Source: Ulvibacterium marinum (GTDB lineage Bacteria > Bacteroidota > Bacteroidia > Flavobacteriales > Flavobacteriaceae). Taken from it: a DNA stretch of 64,000 nucleotides. A program made the position numbers and the translations under genes. The notes below the pieces were generated by a model that saw nothing but the letters and a program-made list of their open reading frames with translations, was not told the DNA's origin and ran no database searches. Location of the stretch: assembly GCF_003626755.1 (NCBI RefSeq), contig NZ_RBCJ01000001.1, positions 372,001-436,000 on the forward strand, read 5' to 3'. Positions within the stretch are counted from its first letter, which is position 1. The number at the start of each line of letters is the position of its first letter. Below, piece after piece: positions 17,697 through 26,151 of this stretch.

Positions 17697-19955
17697 ATGT
17701 TAATGGGCGAAAACATTTACCTTTTCATGATTATCGCTCTTGCGGTGCTTGCCATCACGGATTTGGTGGTAGGTGTCAGCAATGATGCCGTAAACTTTCT
17801 AAACTCCGCAATAGGTTCCAAAGCCATTTCCTTTAGGACCATAATGATCGTTGCCAGTATTGGTATCGCTTTTGGAGCCATGTCCTCAAGCGGTATGATG
17901 GAAGTGGCCAGAAAAGGAATATTTAATCCCGAAGAATTTGTCTTCGCAGAGATTATGATCATATTCATGGCCGTAATGATCACGGATATTCTGTTGTTGG
18001 ATTTTTTCAACACCTTGGGTATGCCAACTTCTACAACAGTATCCATTGTGTTTGAATTACTAGGTGCGGCAGTAGCTATTTCATTGATAAAAATTACGGC
18101 AGCAGGTGGTGGTTTTGTGGATTTGAGCACCTATATCAATACTGAAAAAGCGACCGAGATTATTTTGGGCATCCTACTTTCGGTGGTGGTTGCTTTCTCT
18201 GTTGGGGCCCTTATCCAATTTGTTTCGCGATTGTTCATTTCATTTAAATTTCAGGAAAGACCCAAATGGATCGGGGCCATTTTTGGTGGATTGGCCATAA
18301 CATCTATAGTCTACTTCATACTAGTAAAAGGATTAAAAAGTGCGGATATTTTTAGTCCCGTTATTCTTGAACATATAGCCTCCAATCCTATACTCTTTCT
18401 TCTAGAGAATTTTGTTCTTTGGGCGTTTGTATCGTGGTTGGTTACCTCATTTTTTAAACTCAATATTTATACTCTGATCATCGTTCTTGGCACCTTCGCC
18501 TTGGCTATGGCTTTTGCAGGAAACGATTTGGTAAATTTTATTGGAGTTCCCCTGGCCGCACTTGAATCTTACACCAGTTGGAGCAATTCTGGTACACTTG
18601 CGGAACAATATACCATGGAGAGTCTATCGCAGGCCGTGAGGACACCTACGTTGCTTCTGTTACTTTCAGGAGTTATTATGGTCATTACCCTTTGGTTTTC
18701 TTCCAAGGCAAAAAATGTTGTAAAAACAAGTGTTGACCTTTCTAGACAGGACGAAGGAGAAGAACGCTTTCAGCCTAATTTTCTTTCCAGACAAATTGTG
18801 AAATACTCCATTAAAGCCACGGAAAACTTTTCGGGTATTTTTCCGATTTCCCTTAGGGCCAAAATAGACAAAAGGTTTGAGAAACCTTATGTATATGTAC
18901 CCAAAATCAGGACCCAGGATCTTCCTGCCTTCGATTTGGTCAGGGCCTCCGTAAACCTTATGGTAGCAAGTGTATTGATATCCATTGCTACTTCTATGAA
19001 ACTACCCTTGTCCACTACCTATGTTACCTTTATGGTTGCGATGGGCACCTCGCTGGCCGATAGGGCTTGGGGACCGGAGAGCGCGGTCTATCGTGTTGCC
19101 GGTGTACTTAATGTAATAGGCGGATGGTTCTTTACGGCCATTAGCGCCTTTACTGCCGCGGCACTAATAGCTTACCTCATCCATTTAGGAGGAATTGTGG
19201 CCATAGTAATCTTACTTATTACCGCATTTTTGCTCATTGGAAAGAATTACCTCTCCCACACTAAAAAGGTAAAAGAAAATAAAATTGAGGAAAAACTGCA
19301 AAGAGCTGAAAGTAGTTCTATCAAAGAGCTAATCGAAGAAAGTGCGGACAACATTGCCCTTACCATGAAAAGGGCCAATAAAATATACACCTTTTGCATA
19401 GATGGTTTGGCCAAACATGATATTGAAAGGTTGAAAAAAAGCAGAAAGAGTATCTCCAAATTGGAGAAGGAAGTGGAAGAATTAAAGGATAATATTTTCT
19501 ATTTCATAAAGAATTTGGATGAGTCCAGCGTAGGTACAAGTAATTTTTACATAACCATGCTCAATTATTTGGAGGATATGACACAGTCCTTGGAATACAT
19601 TTCAAAGGCAGGGTATAAACACGTAAATAACAATCATAAAAAATTGCGTTTCAATCAAATAAAGGATTTGAAAGAAACCGATCAATACGTAAGCGGTCTT
19701 TTCTCCAAGGTTACCCAAATCTTTGAAACCAAAGAATATGTTAACCTTACAGAATTGATAGTCCATAAGCAGAATCTTTTTGACCACATCAATAAAAAAA
19801 TAGAAAAACAGGTTACCCGAACAAGGATTGATGAAACCAGTCCAAAAAATACAGCGCTATATTTTAGCCTCTTATCGGAAACCAAAGATTTGCTTGCAGC
19901 TACGCTAAACCTATTGGAAATTTATGATGGCCATGTAAACGGCGTCAAGGTATAG
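17697..19955 (+). CDS. Inorganic phosphate transporter (PiT family) with long C-terminal helical domain
   Basis: Low-affinity phosphate permease, 752 residues, much longer than PitA (about 500). Both signature repeats are present: GVSNDAVNFLNSAIGSKA near residues 25-42 and AGNDLVNFIGVPLA near 277-290. About eleven membrane segments cover residues 5-520; the final 220 residues (from about KKVKENKIEEKL) are soluble, helical and coiled-coil-like, resembling a PhoU-type domain, which would put a regulator in cis. The start is ambiguous: ATG at 17697 or 17703, with a TTG at 17694; the second ATG gives MGENIYLFM, the more familiar opening. It is monocistronic and sits after an AT-rich intergenic region. 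Confidence 0.9.
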   Translation: MLMGENIYLFMIIALAVLAITDLVVGVSNDAVNFLNSAIGSKAISFRTIMIVASIGIAFGAMSSSGMMEVARKGIFNPEEFVFAEIMIIFMAVMITDILLLDFFNTLGMPTSTTVSIVFELLGAAVAISLIKITAAGGGFVDLSTYINTEKATEIILGILLSVVVAFSVGALIQFVSRLFISFKFQERPKWIGAIFGGLAITSIVYFILVKGLKSADIFSPVILEHIASNPILFLLENFVLWAFVSWLVTSFFKLNIYTLIIVLGTFALAMAFAGNDLVNFIGVPLAALESYTSWSNSGTLAEQYTMESLSQAVRTPTLLLLLSGVIMVITLWFSSKAKNVVKTSVDLSRQDEGEERFQPNFLSRQIVKYSIKATENFSGIFPISLRAKIDKRFEKPYVYVPKIRTQDLPAFDLVRASVNLMVASVLISIATSMKLPLSTTYVTFMVAMGTSLADRAWGPESAVYRVAGVLNVIGGWFFTAISAFTAAALIAYLIHLGGIVAIVILLITAFLLIGKNYLSHTKKVKENKIEEKLQRAESSSIKELIEESADNIALTMKRANKIYTFCIDGLAKHDIERLKKSRKSISKLEKEVEELKDNIFYFIKNLDESSVGTSNFYITMLNYLEDMTQSLEYISKAGYKHVNNNHKKLRFNQIKDLKETDQYVSGLFSKVTQIFETKEYVNLTELIVHKQNLFDHINKKIEKQVTRTRIDETSPKNTALYFSLLSETKDLLAATLNLLEIYDGHVNGVKV

Positions 19956-20138
19956 GAAATGTTTCCTTCCTAAACTAATTCAACAAACCGCTTTAAAGTA
20001 TTTCCATCCAGTATCCTTAACGGCTACTTGATATAGTATTTTTTTCTACCTTGTTTATTTACTTGCTCCGTTCATCGAAAAATTATGTGCTTTTTGGGAA
20101 TTCCTTCGTTTAAGAGGTACACCCAAACGATTTCCAGT

Positions 20139-21137
20139 ATGCACGTATTACTTCGCAGGTCATTCTTATTTTTTCTTTTATGCGCCTTAGCAATTGTATC
20201 TTGTACCAAGGACACGCCTTCACCCAACATTGATGACGGTACAGATAATGAACAATTTCCAGATGATGGTACCGACAATGAGCCATCTCCGTCCGATACG
20301 GATAACTCCGCCAGATTAGCGGCCAAGGAACTATATGAAGATTATTATTTAGCCTCCGTTAGTGCCACTGAAGATGTGCCTTGGACCGGAGATGAACCTT
20401 CCTGTAATGCAGGCTCCGTGCCTGAAGGCACAAAGGAAAAAATCTTTATGCGCTTGGCCTATTTTAGAAAAGCAGTAGGACTGAACAATGAAATATCGGA
20501 AAATGCCACAAAGAGTGAAAAGGCCCAAAAGTCGGCTCTTATGATGCATGCTAATGGTACCTTGGATCATTCACCTCCAAATAGTTGGAAGTGTTTCAGT
20601 GATGATGGTAAGGAAGGAGCCGGAAATTCGCTACTGGCCATGGCCAGAAATGCCCCGGCCATAGACGTATATATTAGAGATCAAGGATCCAACAACGGTC
20701 CGGTAGGTCATAGAAGATGGCTATTATGGCCAAGACTACAGGAAATTGGAATAGGGAATACCGAAAGGGCCAACGCTATTTGGGTGCTCGGTAATGCAGG
20801 TACGTCTCCTGAAGACGCACCTGAATTTATTGCATGGCCCCCAGAAGGATACATCCCCAATAATCTAGTGTATTCACGATGGTCCTTCTCTATAAGAAAT
20901 GCTGACTTTACCGCAACCAAGGTCTCCATGGAGGATGAAGATGGAAATTCTGTCGCACTATCTTTGGAAGAATTGGATAACGCCTTTGGAGATCGTACAA
21001 TTGTCTGGGTCCCCGAAGCGGTAAATACAAATGGTACGGAAGACATTTCCTATACTGTAACTCTAGAAGATGTTAATCTTAATGGAGAAATGAGTGACTT
21101 CACGTATGAGGTTACACTTTTTGATATAAACAATTAA
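20139..21137 (+). CDS. CAP/SCP-domain lipoprotein
   Basis: Lipoprotein of 332 residues from the ATG at 20139, which gives a good lipoprotein signal (MHVLLRRSFLFFLLCALAIVSC, Cys22). The upstream in-frame ATG at 20085 would place 18 extra residues before the signal and was rejected. An acidic low-complexity linker with a short duplicated DDGTDNE unit (about residues 30-55) precedes a CAP (SCP/PR-1) domain: a histidine in MHANGTLDHSPP, then NSLLAMA and GPVGHRRWLLWPRLQEIGIG, a typical CAP signature. CAP proteins are extracellular; proposed roles include lipid binding or proteolysis, not settled. Gene stands alone. Confidence 0.8.
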   Translation: MHVLLRRSFLFFLLCALAIVSCTKDTPSPNIDDGTDNEQFPDDGTDNEPSPSDTDNSARLAAKELYEDYYLASVSATEDVPWTGDEPSCNAGSVPEGTKEKIFMRLAYFRKAVGLNNEISENATKSEKAQKSALMMHANGTLDHSPPNSWKCFSDDGKEGAGNSLLAMARNAPAIDVYIRDQGSNNGPVGHRRWLLWPRLQEIGIGNTERANAIWVLGNAGTSPEDAPEFIAWPPEGYIPNNLVYSRWSFSIRNADFTATKVSMEDEDGNSVALSLEELDNAFGDRTIVWVPEAVNTNGTEDISYTVTLEDVNLNGEMSDFTYEVTLFDINN

Positions 21138-21146
21138 GATTTAAGG

Positions 21147-21755
21147 TTATCTATAAAAATTCATTTCGTCCATATACACCCAAACCGTTTCCGGGAGTAG
21201 CGGACGTACATTCTTCCCCATATTATGGCTTTTACGGATGAAGGTTGAAGAGATTTCCATTACAGGAGCATCTATATGATGGATTTTTGGGTGTTCCTTA
21301 AATCGATTCTCCACTGCTCCATTTGAGATTCTTGGATAAACATAAAGAGTATAGTTTTCCAAGATGGCTTCATAATTTTTCCATTTATGAAATCCCTTGA
21401 GATTGTCCTCGCCCATTAACAAGGAAAATATGTTGCCGTCTCCATACTTCTCATCCAAACGTACTAAAGTGTCAATCGTATAATTGGGTTGGGGTAAATC
21501 AAATTCAATTTTGCTAGGTTTTAATTTGGGGTATTCCTTAACTGCCTCAAATACCATTTGATACCGATGGTGGTCATCCAAAAGCGTTTGTTTGGTCTTA
21601 AAGGGACTCCTTGGGGTAATTACAAACCAAACCTCGTCCAGATCGGAAAACTCCACCATATGGTTGGCGATAATAAGATGGCCGATATGGATAGGGTTAA
21701 ATGTGCCGAAATAAAGGCCTATTCGTTTCAATTTCTCTTGATATTTAGACTCCAC
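21147..21755 (-). CDS. nadD: Nicotinate-nucleotide adenylyltransferase
   Basis: Transfers AMP to nicotinate mononucleotide in NAD synthesis. From the GTG at 21755 the protein has 202 residues, typical for NadD. The nucleotidyltransferase motif GTFNPIHIGH (HxGH at residues 23-26) and the C-terminal ISSTFIRK motif are intact. No ATG exists upstream of the motif; the TTG at 21794 lies well inside gmk, whereas GTG 21755 overlaps the gmk stop by 11 bp, a normal coupling distance. Third gene of the yicC-gmk-nadD operon, an arrangement common in Bacteroidota. Confidence 0.95.
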   Translation of the reverse strand: MESKYQEKLKRIGLYFGTFNPIHIGHLIIANHMVEFSDLDEVWFVITPRSPFKTKQTLLDDHHRYQMVFEAVKEYPKLKPSKIEFDLPQPNYTIDTLVRLDEKYGDGNIFSLLMGEDNLKGFHKWKNYEAILENYTLYVYPRISNGAVENRFKEHPKIHHIDAPVMEISSTFIRKSHNMGKNVRPLLPETVWVYMDEMNFYR

Positions 21756-22344
21756 TTTCCGATGATGGTATTCTCCCGATAAATTCGGCCACAAGATTAT
21801 GCGCTTCAGTCAAAGCCCTGTCCAAATCGTAATTCTTGATAACTGTATCAAATTGTGGGGCGGTGGCCATTTCTACGGAAGCTTTTGCAATACGCATATT
21901 GATCTTGTCGTCACTTTCCGTGCTTCGCTTTTTCAGTCTAATCTTTAGTTCGTCCACACTGGGCGGTTTTACAAAAACGGCAAGTGTTTTTTCCGGATAT
22001 TTCTTCTTTATCCTTAGCCCTCCTACTACATCAATATCAAAAATCACATTTTTGCCTTCGGACCATAACCGCTCTACCTCGCTTTTTAAGGTTCCATAAA
22101 AATTATCGCGGTATACCTCTTCCCATTCCAAAAAATCATCATTTTTGATATGCTTTTTGAATTCCGAAACAGACATAAAATAGTAGTGCTTTCCCTGCTT
22201 TTCCTTACCTCTCCTTGGCCTTGAAGTGGCCGAGACGGAAAAGGCCAAATTTAAATCCGGTTGTGCCAGAAGATGACGTACAATGGTTGTTTTACCGCTC
22301 CCTGAAGGGGCTGAAAATATGATTAATTTGCCCCCTTTCGTCAT
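21745..22344 (-). CDS. gmk: Guanylate kinase
   Basis: Phosphorylates GMP to GDP with ATP in the cytoplasm; 199 residues. P-loop SAPSGSGKTT at residues 11-20; GMP-binding core SVSATSRPRRGKEKQGKHYYFMS follows as in the family, and FDIDVVGGLRIKKKYP is the usual mid-protein motif. Its ATG overlaps the yicC stop as ATGA (22341-22344), indicating translational coupling. Confidence 0.98.
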   Translation of the reverse strand: MTKGGKLIIFSAPSGSGKTTIVRHLLAQPDLNLAFSVSATSRPRRGKEKQGKHYYFMSVSEFKKHIKNDDFLEWEEVYRDNFYGTLKSEVERLWSEGKNVIFDIDVVGGLRIKKKYPEKTLAVFVKPPSVDELKIRLKKRSTESDDKINMRIAKASVEMATAPQFDTVIKNYDLDRALTEAHNLVAEFIGRIPSSESGV

Positions 22345-23198
22345 AAAACGTTCAACATTTGTTCCTTTATCTTTTCCAGTTCATCCTTCATTTGGACGAC
22401 CAATTGTTGCATAGGGGCATAATTCGCCTTAGAGCCAATGGTATTGATTTCACGACCGATTTCTTGACAAATAAAGCCTAGTTTCTTCCCGTTGGAATCC
22501 TTAGACCCCAATGTTTTGGAGAAGTAGCTCAAATGATTGGCAAGCCGAACTTTCTCTTCGGTAATATCATATTTCTCCAAATAATAAATAAGTTCCTGCT
22601 CAAAACGATTGGCGTCTACATCCGCCCTCAAATCAGTCATAGCTTTTTCAAGACGTTCCCGAATCGTTGATTGCCTTTCCGGATCCATGACCTTCACTTC
22701 TTCCAACAGGGATTCCAAAGTATGTATCCGTTCCACAAAATCCTTTTCCAATATTTGGCCTTCCTGGGTACGGAATTTCTGTATTTCGGAAATGGCATTT
22801 TTTAGCGCTTCAAGAATTGCTGAATATTCAGCCTCATCTATATCATCCCTGTCCGTTTTTAAAGCATCTGGCAATCGCAAGGCCATTTCCATAAGACGTA
22901 CATCCTCTCCTTGGGCAATGGACTCCAATTGTTTCATATACTGCCGTACTACACCTTCATTTATCTGTGCGGAGGTCTCATCGCCGGTATATTCTATATA
23001 AAGTCCAAAATCAACTTTTCCCCGGGTCAATTCATAGGCAATAAGCTTTCGGAGTTCCAATTCCTTTTCACGATAGGCAGAAGGCATTCGGGCATTCAAA
23101 TCCAAGCTCTTGCTATTGAGCGATTTTAGCTCGATGGTGATTTTTTTCGTGGGCAGTTGTATCACATGCTTCCCGAAACCGGTCATGGATTGAATCAT
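22341..23198 (-). CDS. YicC/YloC family endoribonuclease
   Basis: A 285-residue member of the YicC family (N-terminal YicC_N, C-terminal DUF1732), recently shown in other bacteria to be RNA-cleaving. Opening IQSMTGFGK and the C-terminal SNGKKLGFICQEIGREINTIGSKANYAPMQQLVVQMKDELEKIKEQMLNV are diagnostic (the second is given as landmarks only). Glutamate-rich middle helices are typical. It is first in the operon with gmk and nadD. The DUF1080 gene upstream ends 42 bp before it in the same direction, so read-through from the sugar cluster is possible. Confidence 0.95.
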   Translation of the reverse strand: MIQSMTGFGKHVIQLPTKKITIELKSLNSKSLDLNARMPSAYREKELELRKLIAYELTRGKVDFGLYIEYTGDETSAQINEGVVRQYMKQLESIAQGEDVRLMEMALRLPDALKTDRDDIDEAEYSAILEALKNAISEIQKFRTQEGQILEKDFVERIHTLESLLEEVKVMDPERQSTIRERLEKAMTDLRADVDANRFEQELIYYLEKYDITEEKVRLANHLSYFSKTLGSKDSNGKKLGFICQEIGREINTIGSKANYAPMQQLVVQMKDELEKIKEQMLNVL

Positions 23199-23239
23199 AG
23201 GTATATTTTAATTAAGAAATACAGCGGACGAAAGACCAG

Positions 23240-24055
23240 TTATAGTTCCCTGACCCAAATGTTCCTATAGCTTACCCGACTGTCGTCACCATGATCCTGG
23301 AGCTTTAGCGGGCCTTTGCCATGTGCAGGATTTTTTGGCCATCCTATATAGGGCGTAGTCCCCTTGATTTCTGTATGGTCTTGGATCAACACCCCATTGT
23401 GAATAACCGTAACGGTACCGGATTTGATTTTTTCACCTTTGGCATTGAACTCCGGTGCATGATAAACAATGTCATAGGTATTCCATTCTCCCGTAGGTAC
23501 GGAAGCCATTGCCAATGGTGGCCCTTGCTTATAAATAGAACCCACTTGGCCATTTACATAAGTGGGGTTATCATTTTGATCCAGAACCTGTATCTCATAA
23601 AGACCACTTATAAAAATTCCACTATTACCTCGGTTTTGATTATCGCGCTGAACCGGTAGTGGTGATCGCCATTCAATATGTAGCTGCATATCTCCAAACT
23701 TTTGTTTGGTCTGTATATCCCCTGTCCTATCGGCAACGGTCATACTTCCATCATCGTTCAAACGCCATGGGGCTGGAGAAGTACCATCTTTTGAACTAAC
23801 CCAACCATCAAAACTTGTACCATCAAAAAGAACGATAGCGTCGCTAGGCGGGCTGCCATTTGTTCCAGGAGTGACCTTGGGAACCTTGGGCTCATAGAAT
23901 TCCGTGGCCTTGGGTTTGGTAGGTTCCGGGCCTTCATACTCGGGGTGTACGATTACTCCGTCTCTTACTATTCCTGGAGTCTCTCCCAATATGGCTTCCT
24001 GTCCCAATACAATGGAAAGTGAAAAAAGGGTAATTAATGTGAGTAGTTTTTTCAT
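23240..24055 (-). CDS. DUF1080 (3-keto-disaccharide hydrolase-like) exported protein
   Basis: A 271-residue exported protein. Sec signal MKKLLTLITLFSLSIVLGQ from the ATG at 24055 (an upstream ATG at 24070 adds five residues). After a Pro/Lys-rich linker comes a DUF1080 jelly-roll domain (about residues 85-270): IVLFDGTSFDGWVS, MQLHIEWRSP, NRGNSGIFISGLYEIQVLD and GPLKLQDHGDDSRVSYRNIWVREL are landmarks of the family, which Pfam calls 3-keto-disaccharide hydrolase. The family cleaves glycosides oxidised at C3. It is last in a three-gene minus-strand operon behind a TIM-barrel isomerase and a second DUF1080 lipoprotein. Confidence 0.88.
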   Translation of the reverse strand: MKKLLTLITLFSLSIVLGQEAILGETPGIVRDGVIVHPEYEGPEPTKPKATEFYEPKVPKVTPGTNGSPPSDAIVLFDGTSFDGWVSSKDGTSPAPWRLNDDGSMTVADRTGDIQTKQKFGDMQLHIEWRSPLPVQRDNQNRGNSGIFISGLYEIQVLDQNDNPTYVNGQVGSIYKQGPPLAMASVPTGEWNTYDIVYHAPEFNAKGEKIKSGTVTVIHNGVLIQDHTEIKGTTPYIGWPKNPAHGKGPLKLQDHGDDSRVSYRNIWVREL

Positions 24056-24161
24056 TAGTAAAGTGTTCATATCGTTTCAATCTTTGGTATTTCTCATTTG
24101 TACAGATGCATCCAGCAAATAGCCATATTTACGTAGCAAATATGGCACTAATAATCCTGCA

Positions 24162-24920
24162 CTATAACTCCTTGATTTTTACATTACGGAATGCCACCCC
24201 GTCCCCATGATCTTGAAGTCCAATTTTACCTGTGGTATGTTTTCCGAAATGCTCCCAATCGGCAAATTTTGAATCGGCTACCATAGTACTCCATTCCGGA
24301 TCGTTCACGGGAAATTCAACCACTTTCTCCCCGTTTAGCATAACACTTCCTTGATTCGTTTTATGGTTTATGGTCAACACACAGGTATTCCACTCTCCAA
24401 CCGGCTTGGTAACATCCTTAGTTGGGGATACCATATCGTACAATGCCCCTGCTTGATGGCTCGTGCCATTTTTGCCATCGGGATGTTTCTCATTATCGAG
24501 TACCTGTATTTCAGGTCCCGTACGGTAAGGTTGATTGAGTGAAGGCATTTCGGCAACGCCCCAAAAGATGCCACTATTGCCTCCCTCGGCAATCCTCCAT
24601 TCCAGGGAAAGCTCAAAATCGGTGAACTCCTTTTCGGTCACCAGGTTATAGCTCTCACCTTTTTTTCGATCTTCAGGAGGGTAAAAGACCATAGCCCCAT
24701 CCTCCAATTTCCAGTGTTCGGAAATGTCTTCCTTTAGATATTCTTTCCAACCATCAAAAGAAGTACCATCAAAAAGAACAATCCATTCTTCGTTCTCAGA
24801 GGTCGTGACATCAGCTTCCGAAACGGCCTCTTCTATGGCTTCTTCGGTAGGTGTTTTCGCTTTTTCCTTGCAGCCCAAAGTGGATATGGTTATAAGCACA
24901 ATACATAAAAACTGTTTCAT
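24162..24920 (-). CDS. DUF1080 lipoprotein (3-keto-disaccharide hydrolase-like)
   Basis: A 252-residue lipoprotein (MKQFLCIVLITISTLGC, Cys17) with an acidic linker and a DUF1080 domain (about residues 45-252): WIVLFDGTSFDGWKEY, LSLEWRIAEGGNSGIFWG, TGPEIQVLDNEKHPDG and KIGLQDHGDGVAFRNVKI. It is a distant paralogue of the neighbouring DUF1080 protein, the two sharing the FDGTSFDGW, NSGIF and LQDHGD motifs but little between. It lies 18 bp after the TIM-barrel gene. Its lipid anchor would hold it at a membrane facing the periplasm or surface, where the Tat-linked GMC dehydrogenases are also expected. Confidence 0.88.
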   Translation of the reverse strand: MKQFLCIVLITISTLGCKEKAKTPTEEAIEEAVSEADVTTSENEEWIVLFDGTSFDGWKEYLKEDISEHWKLEDGAMVFYPPEDRKKGESYNLVTEKEFTDFELSLEWRIAEGGNSGIFWGVAEMPSLNQPYRTGPEIQVLDNEKHPDGKNGTSHQAGALYDMVSPTKDVTKPVGEWNTCVLTINHKTNQGSVMLNGEKVVEFPVNDPEWSTMVADSKFADWEHFGKHTTGKIGLQDHGDGVAFRNVKIKEL

Positions 24921-24938
24921 AATTTAAGTTTTAACGGT

Positions 24939-25991
24939 TTAGATTCCGAGTATGTTTTTAAGCACTTCCTTGTCCGTTTCGCCCCCGGCGAAATCATCAA
25001 AAGTTCTTTGGGTGGCCTCGATAATGTGGTCTTGGATAAAGATGGCTCCCTCCCGAGCACCCTGTTCAGGACTCTTAATGCAACATTCCCACTCCATTAC
25101 GGCCCAAACGTCACAGCCGTATTGCGTTAGTTTGGAGAAAATCGTTTTAAAATCGATCTGACCATCGCCTAAGGAACGGAAACGACCGGCACGATTCTCC
25201 CAATCGTTATATCCACCATAGACGCCCTTTTTCCCGGTAGGATTAAACTCGGAATCCTTTACATGAAAGGATTTTATAAACTCATGATAGAAGTCTATAT
25301 AGGCTAAATAATCCAGTTGCTGAAGTACAAAATGGCTGGGATCATAAAGTAGATTGACCCTTTTGTGATTTCCCGTGGCTTTCAAAAAACGCTCAAAGGT
25401 ATCCCCGTCATGCAAATCCTCACCGGGATGTATTTCATAACAGACATCCACACCTTCCTCATCAAAATGATCTAAAATGGGCTTCCATCGCTTGGCCAAT
25501 TCCTCAAAGCCCATATCTACAAGTCCAGGAGGCCGCTGCGGCCAAGGATATGAAGTATGCCATAAAAGGGACCCGGAAAAAGTAGCATGCGCCGTAATGC
25601 CCAACCTTCTGCTCGCCGTACCGGCTTTCTTTACCACATCTACCGCCCATTCCGTGCGAGCCTTTGGATTGTTCCTTACATGATTTGGAGCAAAACCATC
25701 GAACATGATATCAAATGCGGGATGTACCGCTACCAGTTGACCTTGCAGATGCGTGGAGAGTTCGGTAATTTCCAATCCATAGGAGTTTACTTTCCCCTTG
25801 AGTTCGTCGCAATATGTTTGACTTTCCGCAGCTTTGTCCAAATCGATCAAAAAGCTTTCCCAAGTAGGAATTTGAATTCCTTTGTAACCCAGATCGGCCG
25901 CCCATTGGCACATGCCATCCAGCGAGTTAAAAGGTGCCTTGCTATCTACAAATTGTGCCAAAAAAACGGCAGGTCCTTTAATTGTCTTCAT
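24939..25991 (-). CDS. Sugar phosphate isomerase/epimerase family protein (TIM barrel)
   Basis: Cytoplasmic 350-residue protein of the xylose-isomerase-like TIM-barrel superfamily. Probable metal ligands are Glu in VCYEIHPGED, Asp in LLYDPSHFVLQ, His in KSFHVKDSEF and Glu in AVMEWECC, spaced as in this family. No signal peptide. It heads the DUF1080 operon and is divergent from the tandem GMC genes, 160 bp apart. In 3-keto-sugar pathways, relatives of this type act on the keto sugar released by DUF1080 enzymes; the actual substrate here is not determinable. Confidence 0.85.
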   Translation of the reverse strand: MKTIKGPAVFLAQFVDSKAPFNSLDGMCQWAADLGYKGIQIPTWESFLIDLDKAAESQTYCDELKGKVNSYGLEITELSTHLQGQLVAVHPAFDIMFDGFAPNHVRNNPKARTEWAVDVVKKAGTASRRLGITAHATFSGSLLWHTSYPWPQRPPGLVDMGFEELAKRWKPILDHFDEEGVDVCYEIHPGEDLHDGDTFERFLKATGNHKRVNLLYDPSHFVLQQLDYLAYIDFYHEFIKSFHVKDSEFNPTGKKGVYGGYNDWENRAGRFRSLGDGQIDFKTIFSKLTQYGCDVWAVMEWECCIKSPEQGAREGAIFIQDHIIEATQRTFDDFAGGETDKEVLKNILGI

Positions 25992-26054
25992 CAGTACAGT
26001 ATTCTATATTAATTTGATTATGAATTTAATATTTTACGGAAGTGTTAGAATAAA

Positions 26055-26120
26055 TCCTATATTTAGTTCTCTAAATTTCCTCTAGGTTCTGCTTTACTTC
26101 GGGAAATCATAAATATAGGA
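26055..26120. promoter_or_regulatory. 11-bp inverted repeat in the isomerase/GMC divergent gap
   Basis: TCCTATATTTA at 26055-26065 and TAAATATAGGA at 26110-26120 are perfectly inverted, 44 bp apart, within the 160-bp gap between divergent genes. The downstream arm ends 31 bp before the GMC start. It may be a paired operator. A differently sequenced 11-bp inverted repeat occupies the equivalent gap at 34127-34187. Confidence 0.4.
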
Positions 26121-26151
26121 AAACCATCAGAATTAAAATAAGAAATCCAAG

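Noticed and set aside
20085..20138. Upstream ATG for the CAP lipoprotein
   Set aside because: It would put 18 residues in front of a complete lipoprotein signal.
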